From Branchinecta lynchi (lineage: Eukaryota; Arthropoda; Branchiopoda; Anostraca; Branchinectidae): a stretch of 64,000 nucleotides of DNA. A model generated the notes under the pieces. That model was not told the DNA's origin. It did no database searches and saw nothing but the letters and a program-made list of their open reading frames with translations. Below are positions 25,301 to 37,300 of this stretch, in pieces (position 1 is the first letter of the stretch; each line of letters starts with the position of its first letter). The stretch is from assembly GCA_023053575.1 (NCBI GenBank), contig JAKZAP010000009.1, positions 13,869,869-13,933,868 of the forward strand. The letters run 5' to 3'. Made by a program: the position numbers and the translations under genes.

Positions 25301-28300
25301 GAAGACACCTAGCAAACACTAGATACATCATTGACATGACCGAGCCGATTCGGGCACTGTCGAGTGGAGGGAGGGGGAATCCGGAATCTTGAGGTATTTA
25401 TAACTTTTGAACGGGTGACCGGATCTCGATTAAACTTGATATTTGGAAAAACCTCATGCCTCAGAGGACCCACTTAAAATCCGGACCGGATCCGGTGACT
25501 TTTGGGGGGAGCTGGAGGGGAGAGCCGGAAATATTGGAAAACGCTATGAGCGGAGGGATTGAGATGAAACTTGGTGGGAAGACACCTAGCAAACACTAGA
25601 TATATCATTGACATAACCGAGCCGTGCCTACTCGTAACAAGTGCCATATGAGCTCGTAGCTCTTGTTTAGTTTTTAGTTTGATTTTTGGTGGCTCATCAG
25701 TTGAGTAGACCAGTGGTTCCCAACTGGCGTTACGCATAGCTAGGGTTACCAGAGACCCTCGTAAGGGGTATGTGAAGGTCCCAGAATCAAGTTTAGTCTA
25801 TAGCTTTAATACGTCGCTTCATTTGTTGAATCGACCTCGTTGACCTCGTGAAGATAGGGAATGCTGTTCTCCAGTCCATCACGACAATGAAGCGATTTGG
25901 ATTCGGTGTAGAATCTTTGAAATTGGCTTATGTGACATACGTGCGACCACTACTGGAGTATGTCTGCCCAGTTTGGGTACCCTTTGTGCAAAGAAGCATA
26001 CAACATAACGAAGAGATTGAATCACTGCAAATCAGAGCGTGTCGCATTATGCTAGGACTCAAATACAACGGTTACGAAGCTTCCCTCCTCCTATTAAGAC
26101 TCGAGCCACTCCATGTCCGCCGGGAAAACTTAATTTTACGTTTTGGCCGATCAATCCTTGCCTGTGAAAAACACAGAGATATTCTGCCCGATCTAGCACC
26201 GGTGACAGGACGGACACGGCATCAAAATCTCCTTGTGCCAGTTAAATGCCGCATAAACCGGTATTCAAATTCCTTTGTACCATATTTCACTGAGAAGATT
26301 AACAAACAACAAGTGAATTCTAAGGGATTTATTTTATTTTATGTAATAATTGTATATATTCAAGTATTTTACTCAATTATTCAAGTATTTAAATGTAATG
26401 GTCGACGTAGTTAGTGCCATGTTGGCGCTACGAGTTGGGTCAATAAACATATATATCTATCTATCTATCTATTGAGTCCCCTGACGCAGTTTCAGCATTG
26501 TCCTTAAAATCAGATACCCCATTGTACACAATTTCAGATTTACATTCCTTATCATTGATGACAATAAATATCGTCATTTTGACGCTATGATCGTCGTAAA
26601 ACAAGAATTTAAAAAAAAAAAGGGGTATGGCACTTTTTGGACCTCGTTTGTACCTTTCTGTACGCGGTACGGAAAAGGTTGGGAACCACTGGAGTAGACC
26701 AAGGTTAGTGGACTCCTTGCCTAGTGCAAGTTGGTTAAAGGTAGACGGTTGGAACACACCCTCATTTGCTTGAGGTTGAATACTGATGGAGTCTCCGACG
26801 TACTTGGGTCTACCTCTGGGAACCAGTATCCGTGCTACCCGTTCGCTTCTAAAAAGATCTCTTCGTGATAAAGCTCGTAAAGCATACGGAATCCTTGTTT
26901 CTATGAAATTGAAATTTAATAGATTTATTGCTAAAATGTATAATTTCTTCGTAGTTCCGCACGCTATTGCTTTGGCTCCTTTTTGGAGGCTCTTTTCTTG
27001 CTCAGATATGACAGACATTCGTGAATCTTTTTACAAATATGTAAAGTATCTGCAGAGGGTTCCAACTTGGACAAGTAATAGCAGATTGTCTTCAAAGCAC
27101 GGAGTAGCAAGACCTATTTTTGTTATTCTGTAAAGGCGAGAGTGCTTTAATCGCAACCATAATGTAGCTCAGCAGATGCTTTACTCAGTGTAAATTCTGT
27201 CAGTGTGTGTGGTTTTCTTTTTAAGTTTCTTGTGTTCTTTCCACAATTTCTGTTGACAGTAATGTTCTTTTCTTTCATTTCTTTCTTGTTTTTTTCTTCT
27301 TCTTCATTTGATTACTCCGTCTTTTTGTACGTTTGTGCATTATGATGGGCAATAAATCTGTCATTATTATTATTGTTAGTAAGTCTGATCCAGACTGCTT
27401 TTTCTTTCTTTACAGTGAAGTCAGTGATCATCTGCACCTAGAAGAATCTCGGACTGGAATGAGTCTCTCCCTTCTGCCATCCAACCCACATCCGTTTGCC
27501 GTAACCAAGGGACCTAACCCATTCCGATTGGAAGAAATATCCGACGCTGTTCGAGATATAAGTTTCCCCGTGAATTCATTCAGTGACGGGAGCGACTATG
27601 TTGTTTTTGAAGCCAACTCGACCCGTGACAGTTGCGACGGAGTGCGACGTTCTTACAAGTGCAACTCTCGGATGAATAGTCGGTCACGGACAGAGAGTGG
27701 CCTGTGGATGGAAAGTAACGTTCGCTCTCGGACAAATCGCGAGCTTCGGTCGAACAGTGATTTTTCGGAGGAAAGCCGCGAGGAGTGGGACGATTCCGGT
27801 AGTTTTGATGCGGCAGCAAAGGATTTTTCGGTGCAGATTTCTAGCAGACGCAACAGTGATTCCAGTGCAAGCAACTCTGCGGGAAGCTGGGATAGTGCCA
27901 AGAAGAACAAGATGGTTCTTCCCCTGTATCGTGAGAACAGGTTTGCAGTCAATGAGGAACCAACAGAAGCTTCCAAAAGTGAGTATCAATCATTACAAGG
28001 GCCCCTGAATGTTTGCAACATCGTTTTCGGTTTCGTTATAATTTAACTGAAAAGGGCTAAGATAGGACAATCTAGTTACCCATCACTGATTCACTTATAC
28101 AGGCTTGAAGACCTGATAAAAATGCGTTACTTCGTTGCTCCGCCATTGGAGGAATAATCGATTTTCGAAAAGTGGACTTTCCCTGTCAGGTTTGTGGTAC
28201 TATGGTGTAGTCTATGCGGTCGTACCTGTGTTTTATGCTTGATGAGAAAGATTTACGAAAATCTTTGTTCAGGCACTTAGCAATCTTCACCAAGCTCATC

Positions 28301-31300
28301 ACTGGCCACTAAAAAGCCGCATTTTTGTTCATATTTAAATTTTCCGCGTCATAGTAGAACTTGCGTTGTGGGGACGGCCGTAGATATTCTGAACGTCACC
28401 ACTACAGCATATAGTGGAAAACGAGTAAATCCCCTAGCAGAACCAAATAATTCAGGTGTATTCATATAAATTAAACAAAAATAAGTTGGCTTTTCAGTTA
28501 AACTTTAACGACCTTTCCAGTATCTGTACAGTAATATAATAATATAATAATAATATAACTGCAGTAAAAAGGCTTTCGCCTCTATTAATTTAACGAGACA
28601 CTGTATACACGGGATGATGTCTCTACGTAGACACGACACTACGAAGACACGACACTACATCGAAACAAAAAAAGCGTCAGTACGTGGACACGTCACTACA
28701 GAGACACGACGGAACGAAGACCGACACTACATGGACACGACGGTACAGGTACCGACACTACATGGACACGACGGTACAAGTCCGACACTACATAGACACG
28801 ACGGTACAGGTACCGACACTACGTAGACACTTTTTGATTTTCGACGTAGTGTCGGATTTTGTCCTCATAGTGACGTGTCCACGTAGTGTCGTTCGACGTA
28901 CCGTCGTGTCTACGTAGTGTCGTTCGATGTACCGTCGTGTCTACGTAGTGTCGTTCGATGTACCGTCGTGTCTACGTAGCGTCGTTCGATGTACCGTCGT
29001 GTCCACGTAGTGTCGGTTTTTTTTTGTCCACGTAGTGTCGGGAAATTTGTCCATGTAGCGTCGGATTTTGTCCACTTACTGACGTGTCTACGTAGCGTCG
29101 TGTCTATGTAGGGGCGCGCACCCTGTATACACTATATTGAATTTCAGCCAGGTGACGATCCACACCTGCTATAAACTGATTGATATTTTCGGGATTTACG
29201 ACATTGTCAGGGAGATTATTCCAGTGTTCCACTGTCCGGTTTTTTGAAGCTCCACTTTACAATGTCTTTTCAGAATTTCTCACCACGAATTTTCAAGCTG
29301 TATCCTCTGAGACCATTGTGATTGAAAGTGAGGACATCATCAAGCCTTATGTTATCATAGTAACTATGACAAATCTTAAATGTTTCGATCAAATCACCTC
29401 GGAGAAATCTGTAAGATAAACTGGCTAATCGTAATTTTTTCAGTCGATGTTCGTAAGGCAGATGGTGAATGGCTGGCACTGGTTTTGTTGCTCTTCTTTG
29501 AACTTGCTCAATGGCGATAATGTCGTTGTTATAGAAGGCCATTGTTGTTGCGTGGCCATATTTAATTAGTGGACGAGCTAGGGCCTTAAATAAAATAGGA
29601 GACAGGGAATTGTCCTTGAACGTAAATGTCCTTTTCATAAGATTCACAATACTTTTAGTTTTCTTGATGATAGTTTCGTAATGTGTTGAAAACTTTATAT
29701 CTGTGTCCATAACTACCCCTTAGTAGAGAGGTGCCTCTTTGAATATTAGTCAAAAGACCCCTCTCACTGGCAACTGTTTATGTTATACTTTAGAACTAGG
29801 CTTTCAACAATTACCCACGGCATTGGTTGTTTCAAGAATTGTTCAGTGCTCGATGACTCCTCGAAAACAGGGCACACATTTCTCAACCGTTTTTTCTGAC
29901 GAAGAAATTAGAAAACTCTCGCAAAGCATGATACGCATCAAAGGTAGCAAAAGAAGACGATATAGGAAATTAGTGAGGTTTTGTTTGGTGGGTTCAAATG
30001 TCCAGGAAGAAATTCGGGTCTACGGGAATCCGGGTTTAAAAATATATAGAGCGATTACAGAAATAGGTTGAATTAGTATTATAGATAGGACAGGTAATGT
30101 AACTGTGAACAATGCTGTTTTGATCCAAATGATAAAATGAAAACCCATAATATAATATAAATAAGTAAGTAATTTATTTTTCACGCGGGTTATCACTCAC
30201 CATTTTGGAAATTGAAGAAATATTGCTATAATCCAAACAAAGTTGGGACAAGCCGTGGTGAATAATTCTCGTAGATAATCCAGGCCGCTGATGGCTGATT
30301 TAAAGATGAGAAGGGAACGCTGAGATAACTCTAAGAAAAATATTCTCCTCGCGTGTGATTTGAAATTGCGACCTTGTTCAAAGACCGACGCGCTCGAAAA
30401 CAAATGTTTTATATTCGAACTGAAAGAAAAATAAATAAGTATTAAGATTGGTAAATTTAATTAAAAAAATAAAAATTAAATATCGAAATGGAAAAGTTTA
30501 AATTTTTGAATTTTAAGGTTTTTATGATTGATTAGAAAGAGTAAAGGTGACGTTAAAGGTGACGTTACGTTTAGGATGACGTTTAAGGAAATATCAAAAC
30601 GCCACCGAGTGGAGCAGGAGTCTTAGCCCCAAAAGTAAAAAATAAAAAAAAATGTTCGGAAAGATGCTACGCGGGTTTTTATTAAAAAAAAAAAAGACCA
30701 ACGCGTTACCAACTTGAAAATCACTGCTGGCAGGCAGCGCCGTGGGAGAGTAGGTGGGAATTTTATTTTATGTGTATTTAGATATTTATGAACCGCTCGT
30801 TGGGTGCAGAGGAGGAATACACACAAAAGTTAAAACGTACGAATAGAAACACTCAAAAACTGAACAGAATAATATAACATGTTTACATTATTTAAGTACA
30901 CTTTCAGCACGGTGACATAAAATTTTGACATGTCCGGATTTGACTAAACGGGTTAAGAAATCATTAATTGTCACTTGAATGTCAACTAAATGTCAGCCGA
31001 TTATCCGAGGTTCGTGACGTTTTCTATCTCGATGAGAATTTCATATTTTCCATTCTCCAACTTAAAATGATTGTCCATGGTGCGGTTTGTGAATGTAAAC
31101 GGGTCTGGCGCCTCGATGACCGCTTGACTTTCTATCTATGAATAGATACACATATGTTTTCAGCAATCTGTGTTGAATCGAATTTCCCAACTTTCTTCAT
31201 GACGTCAGATATATGTCATGAGATCACGAGTATCAGATAATCGACTGAGATTTAGTCTAGACCGTAATTTGTCCTCGGTACTGTTTGTGAATGTAAACGT

Positions 31301-34300
31301 AGCTGGTGCTTCGCTGGTCGCTTGGCTTTCTGTATGTATAGATCCACATATGTATTCAGCAATCTGTGTTGAATCGAATTTCCCAACTTTCTTGCATGGT
31401 CTAAAACCTGCAATTCGCTCAGATATTGCAATAAACGGATCGGTGATTCTTTCTGTATGGATAGATCCAAATAGGTATTCAGCAATCTGTGTTCAATCGA
31501 AGTTCCCAACTTTCTCAGATAGATGTCGCGAGTATCGGATAATCGGCTGATATTTAGTCTACACTGTAATTTGTCCTCGGTACTGTTTGTGAATGTAAAC
31601 GCGTCCGGCGCCTCGTTGGCCGCTTGGATCCAAATATGCATTCAGCAAGCTGTGTTGAATCGAATTTCCCAACTTTCTTCATGACGTCAGATATATGTCA
31701 AGAGATCACGAGTATCGGATAATCGGCTGAGATTTAGTCTAGACCGTAATTTGTCCTCGGTACTGTTTGTGAATGTAAACGTAGCTGGTGCTTCGCTGGT
31801 CGCTTGGCTTTCTGTATGTATAGATCCAAATATGTATTTAGCAATTTGTGTTCAATCGGATTCCCCAACTTTCTAAGATAGATGTCACGAGTATTGGATA
31901 ATCGGCTGCGATTTAGTCTAGACCTATAATCGGCTGAGGTTTAGTCTAGACTGTAATTTGACCTCTGTACCGTTTGTGAATGTAAACGTGGGTGGCGCCT
32001 CGCTGGCCGCTTGGCTTTCTGTATTTATAGATCCAAATATGTATTCAGCAACCTGTGTTCAATCGAAGTTCCCAACTTTCTCAGATAGATGTCACGAGTA
32101 TCGGATAATCGGCTGAGATTTAGTATAGACCGTCATTTGTCCTCTCTTTTAGCGACTGCTGAGGGTCCGAAGCTTTTCCTGTATATTCAGATGCAATTAT
32201 GTAAGAAGGAGAGTCTAAGAGAGTGGCTTAGGACGCATCAGACACACCGGGATCCGTATCAAGTCTGCTGGATGTTCAACCAGATCTTGCAGGCAGTGGA
32301 GTATGTACATATGCAAGGAATGATCCACAGGGATTTGAAGGTATGTTTGTTAAAGTTCAAGTGAAGGGTTCTTTTCCGAAACAGGGTAACCTGATTGTCT
32401 CATACTAAAGGAAAAGAAACTTAAACAGAAATTCAACGACAATTCTCATGTTCTCTAGAGTTTTTCTTTGTTTTGTTGTATCTTTTTGTTGTTTATGGCA
32501 TTTATGCTGAAATAAAGCTAAATGATTGATTTTACTATTTTCTGTTGCTGCCGGTATCGGAAAGTAATGGAAAAATTGGACGACGGACAGTGTTTTAGAT
32601 GAACTTTGAAGAGTGACCTATCTTTTGCATTCTGGTATATTGTCAATCCGAATTCGTCTCTGGCCAGAGTAGATCGGCCGTTGACGCTCTTCCTTAGACA
32701 CCTCCGGGTCTTCCTTATTCCTTCCTCTTCCTTCGCTCTTCCTTAGACACCTCCAGGTCTTCCATATTCCTTCCTCTTCCTTCGCTCTTCCTTAGACACC
32801 TTTAGGTCTTCCTTATTCCATCCTCTTCCTTCGTTCTTCCTTAGACACCTTCAGGTCTTCCCTATTCCTTCCTCTTCCTTCGCTCTTCCTTAGACACCTC
32901 CAGGTCTTCCTTATTCCTTCCTCTTCCTTCGCTCTTCCTTAGACACCTCCAGGTCTTCCTTATTCCTTCCTCTTCCTTCGCTCTTCCTTAGACACCTTCA
33001 GGTCTTCCTTATTCCTTCCTCTTCCTTCGCTCTTCCTTATACACCTTCAGGTCTTCCTTATTCCTTCCTCTTCCTTCGCTCTTCCTTAGACACCTCCAGG
33101 TCTTCCTTATTCCTTCCTCTTCCTTCGCTCTTCCTTAGACACCTCCAGGTCTTCCTTATTCCTTCCTCTTCCTTCGCTCTTCCTTAGACACCTCCAGGTC
33201 TTCCTTATTCCTTCCTCTTCCTTCGCTCTTCCTTAGACACCTCCAGGTCTTCCTTATTCCTTCCTCTTCCTTCGCTCTTCCTTAGACACCTCCAGGTCTT
33301 CCTTATTCCTTTCTCTTCCTTCGCTCTTCCTTAGACACCTCCAGGTCTTCCTTATTCCTTCCTCTTCCTTCGCTCTTCCTTAGACACCTCTAGGTCTTCC
33401 TTATTCCTTCCTCTTCCTTCGCTCTTCCTTAGACACCTTCAGGTCTTCCTTATTCCTTCCTCTTCCTTCGCTCTTCCTTAGACACCTTCAGGTCTTCCGT
33501 ATTCCTTCCTCTTCCTCCGCTCTTCCTTAGACACCTCCAGGTCTTCCTTATTCCTTCCTCTTCCTTCGCTCTTCCTTAGACACCTCCTGGTCTTCCTTAT
33601 TCCTTCCTCTTCCTTCGCTCTTCCTTAGACACCTTCAGGTCTTCCTTATTCCTTCCTCTTCCTTCGCTCTTCCTTAGACACCTCCAGGTCTTCCTTATTC
33701 CTTCCTCTTCCTTCGCTCTTCCTTAGACACCTCCAGGTCTTCCTTATTCCTTCCTCTTCCTTAGACACCTCCAGGTCTTCCTTATTCCTTCCTCTTCCTT
33801 CGCTGTTCCTTAGACACCTCCAGGTCTTCCTTATTCCTTCCTCTTCCTTCGCTCTTCCTTAGACACCTCCAGGTCTTCCTTATTCCTTCCTCTTCCTTCG
33901 CTCTTCCTTAGACACCTCCAGGTCTACCTTATTCCTTCCTCTTCCTTCGCTCTTCCTTAGACACCTCCAGGTCTTCCTTATTCCTTCCTCTTCCTTCGCT
34001 CTTCCTTAGACACCTTCAGGTCTTCCTTATTCCTTCCTCTTCCTTCGCTGTTCCTTAGACACCTTCAGGTCTTCCTTATTCCTTCCTCTTCCTTCGCTGT
34101 TCCTTAGACACCTCCAGGTCTTCCTTATTCCTTCCTCTTCCTTCGCTCTTCCTTAGACACCTCCAGGTCTTCCTTATTCCTTCCGCTTCCTTCGCTGTTC
34201 CTTAGACACCTTCAGGTCTTCCTTATTCCTTCCTCTTCCTTCGCTCTTCCTTAGACACCTTCAGGTCTACCTTATTCCTTCCTCTTCCTTCGCTCTTCCT

Positions 34301-37300
34301 TAGACACCTCCAGGTCTTCCTTATTCCTTCCTCTTCCTTCGCTCTTCCTTAGACACATCCAGGTCTTCCTTATTCCTTCCTCTTCCTTCGCTCTTCCTTA
34401 GACACCTCCAGGTCTTCCTTATTCCTTCCTCTTCTTCGCTCTTCTTTAGACACCTCCAGGTCTTCCTTATTCCTTCCTCTTCCTTCGCTCTTCCTTAGAC
34501 ACCTTCCTTAGACTTCCTCCCGCACCTCCAGAGGCGCCAAGGGCATCCAAGAAAGGCCGCCAGTCGTCTCTGTAGTAAGGACCGCTACCCATACATCTTC
34601 CCATTCGGGCTGGATAGACGCGTTGATAATCGAGTCCGGGAAGAGAAGCTGGAGTCGTTATCGAGATCGGTCCCGTTTCTTTTTTATCCCAAAACGTAAG
34701 TGAAGGTATACCTGTGACTTCGTAAAAGTTGTCTGTCTGTCAGAACGATAACTCTCGAAGGGAATAAGATATTTTGATGAAACTTGGTGTGAGAATTTCT
34801 TGGGTCAAGGGACGTATTTAGGGGTGGGGAGAGGTTCCAAATTAGGGGGCGAAAATAGATATTTTTCAAAAGGTAATGAGATAGTCGATTCAGGGATAAG
34901 GAAGCACGTTGACGCCGAATATTGAATTTATTTTCCCGTCTGACAAGTAGTTCACCCCGGAATCCGGCAAAAACTGGAAAATTTGTAAAAAGGTAAAAGT
35001 TGAATCTGAAGCTGATTAAATGTTCGATTCTGGGGTAACAGGACATGCTGAATCCGAATATGAACATACTTTTTTCGCCGGACAAGTAGTTCGCGTGAAA
35101 TCTGGAAATTTAGCACGACATTTTTAAACCCAAAGATAAAGTCGATATAGAGTGAGGAGACATGCATGTTGCAACTTTCGAACATACTAATCATAAACAG
35201 CAAGACCAAAGGTTTCGATGGGATCCCAAAAATCTAAACAATTGGGTCTAGTCTTCGCCAGGCCCAGTCTTCGCCAGACTCCTTGAACATTTTTAATATC
35301 AAAATTTAGAAACAGATTAAGGCCAAATAGCTAATCATTTGTGAAAACCAAGTTCAGGTATGGATTCATCATGTATTTTTACCCCTGTAAGTCATATCTA
35401 TTTTGACGAAAACTTCCTGTCTTACTTCTGCCAATGTTCTGGTTTCCGGAACTACTTGTCCGGTGAAAAAAGAAAGCTAAGAAACGAACTCAGCGTATCT
35501 TCTTTCCCCAATATCGAACATCTAATCAACTTAAAAATTTAACTTATAACAAATTTTTCAGTTCCATCCGGATTCCAGGCGAACTATGTGTCCGAGTAAA
35601 AAATGATTGTCATATACGGATTCAGCATAACTCTTACCCGTAAATCGGATTTCTAATCAACTGCAAATAAAACTTTTACTTTTAACAAATTTTCCGAACT
35701 ACTTGTCCGGGTCCAAAATGATTTTCACACAAGTGTTCAGCAAGTCTTCTTACCCCTACATCGAACATCTAATCAACATCAAATAAAGGTTTACTTTTAG
35801 CAAACTTTCTGGTTTTTGCCGGATTCCGGACGAACTATTTGTCCGGCGAGAACATGGTTTTGATCATCGTGTTCAACATGTCTTCTTACCCCATAATCGA
35901 CTATCACATTAGCTGTTTAAAAATATTTTGTTTGCCCCTTAATTTAAACCCCCACCCCTAAATCTAGGGCTACAAAGTCAATCTACGAATTTGATGACCC
36001 GAAGAATCCTCACACCAAGTTTGATCAAAATATCTCATCCCTTCGAGAGTTATCGTGCTAACAGACGGACAGACAGACAACTTTTACGATGTCATAGGTA
36101 TCCCTCCACTTACGTTTTGGGATCCCAAAAAGTGTGTGCGAGCAGTTTAGTTATCTTCAAAGTCCCAAACCCACATCTTAATCATCCTCGCTTTATAATT
36201 CTCTTTCAAACAAATTTGGAGCTAAGATAACGTGTTGTCCCCAGATGACCCATATATTCCCCCCTCCCCTCCCGTCTTCCGTGCGTCGGTCCGAGAGGAA
36301 TACTGGCAATAAGTTTTTCCCATATCCCGCTAATTCTTCTACCCAATTTCTACGTAGTTCCATTCCATCATTTATTTCTGGTAATTTCTTGTAAGTAATT
36401 TGTTTCTTGTGTGTCTGTGTATTTTGTAAATTGGTATTCCTTTTCTAGCTTTTAGCTATTCGGATTAAACTTGATTGATTGATTGATTGATTGATTATCC
36501 AGGACTGGGACTGGCTGTCCTCCGGCCGGCGCCGTAGTTACAGGCTGAGTTTGGTTGACGCTCTTCACGTATCTATATATTTCTTGGCGCAAATAAATTA
36601 CTTTATACATTCGTACTGTGGACTATGGAACTAGTACTCACGCCACGGCGCTAAAGCCTACAGTAATGGATGGGTGCGGGCAGAGAATGGACAACATCTG
36701 CGCGCCACCCCTACCCCACCCCTGCTTGACAACTCCCCGATATGATTGTTCTGTTATAGCCATCGAATATCTTCTTCTCGCCAGACGGCCAGATCAAAGT
36801 TGGGGACTTCGGATTGGTTACTGCCATGGCAGAGGAGGAGGAGGCTCAGACTCCCACTGAAGCTGTAAAATACAACCCGATGCTTCGTCACACTGATAAA
36901 GTGGGCACGCAGCTTTATATGAGCCCGGAGCAGGTTAGTCGCCACCCCCTCCAGCTAGGTCTAGCTCAATGATCCCCTGATTCTAATTGATCTAGTCAAA
37001 TTAATTGATGATATAATAATAATAATAATAATAATAATACAAAGCAAGAGAAAAGGCTTTCGCCTCTAAATAACTCTAAGAAATTTTTATTCAAACAATG
37101 TTTGCAACGGATATGTCAGCTATGATTTTTCATCAGCGATATTTCGGCCCTTCTTGGCAAGGGTCCTCGTCAGGCTGTCAATCTTCTGGTTCAACTTCGG
37201 GGAAGGAAACAAACCTGTAATCTAATAATCAGAAATTTTGAGTAGTCGAACTGATCAGAGTTCAAAATCTCATCAACAATGCACTTAAAACTATTGATCG

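Noticed and set aside
22925..25660. Canonical Helitron call for the hairpin-ended array
   Set aside because: A hairpin close to one end and tandem cores fit loosely, but a TC start, a CTRR end at the usual spacing and an A/T insertion site could not be shown. Left as a hypothesis.
27580..27989. Minus-strand frames of 79-107 codons over exon I
   Set aside because: Shadows of the Ser/Arg-rich kinase insert on the opposite strand.
28614..28917. Two frames rich in MDTTVQV / RHDGTGTDT
   Set aside because: They only translate the inverted minisatellite; periodic, low complexity and unsupported by any homology.
32685..34505. Regular repeats resembling a CRISPR array
   Set aside because: Units are directly adjacent with no unique spacers, in an animal intron, so this is a minisatellite.
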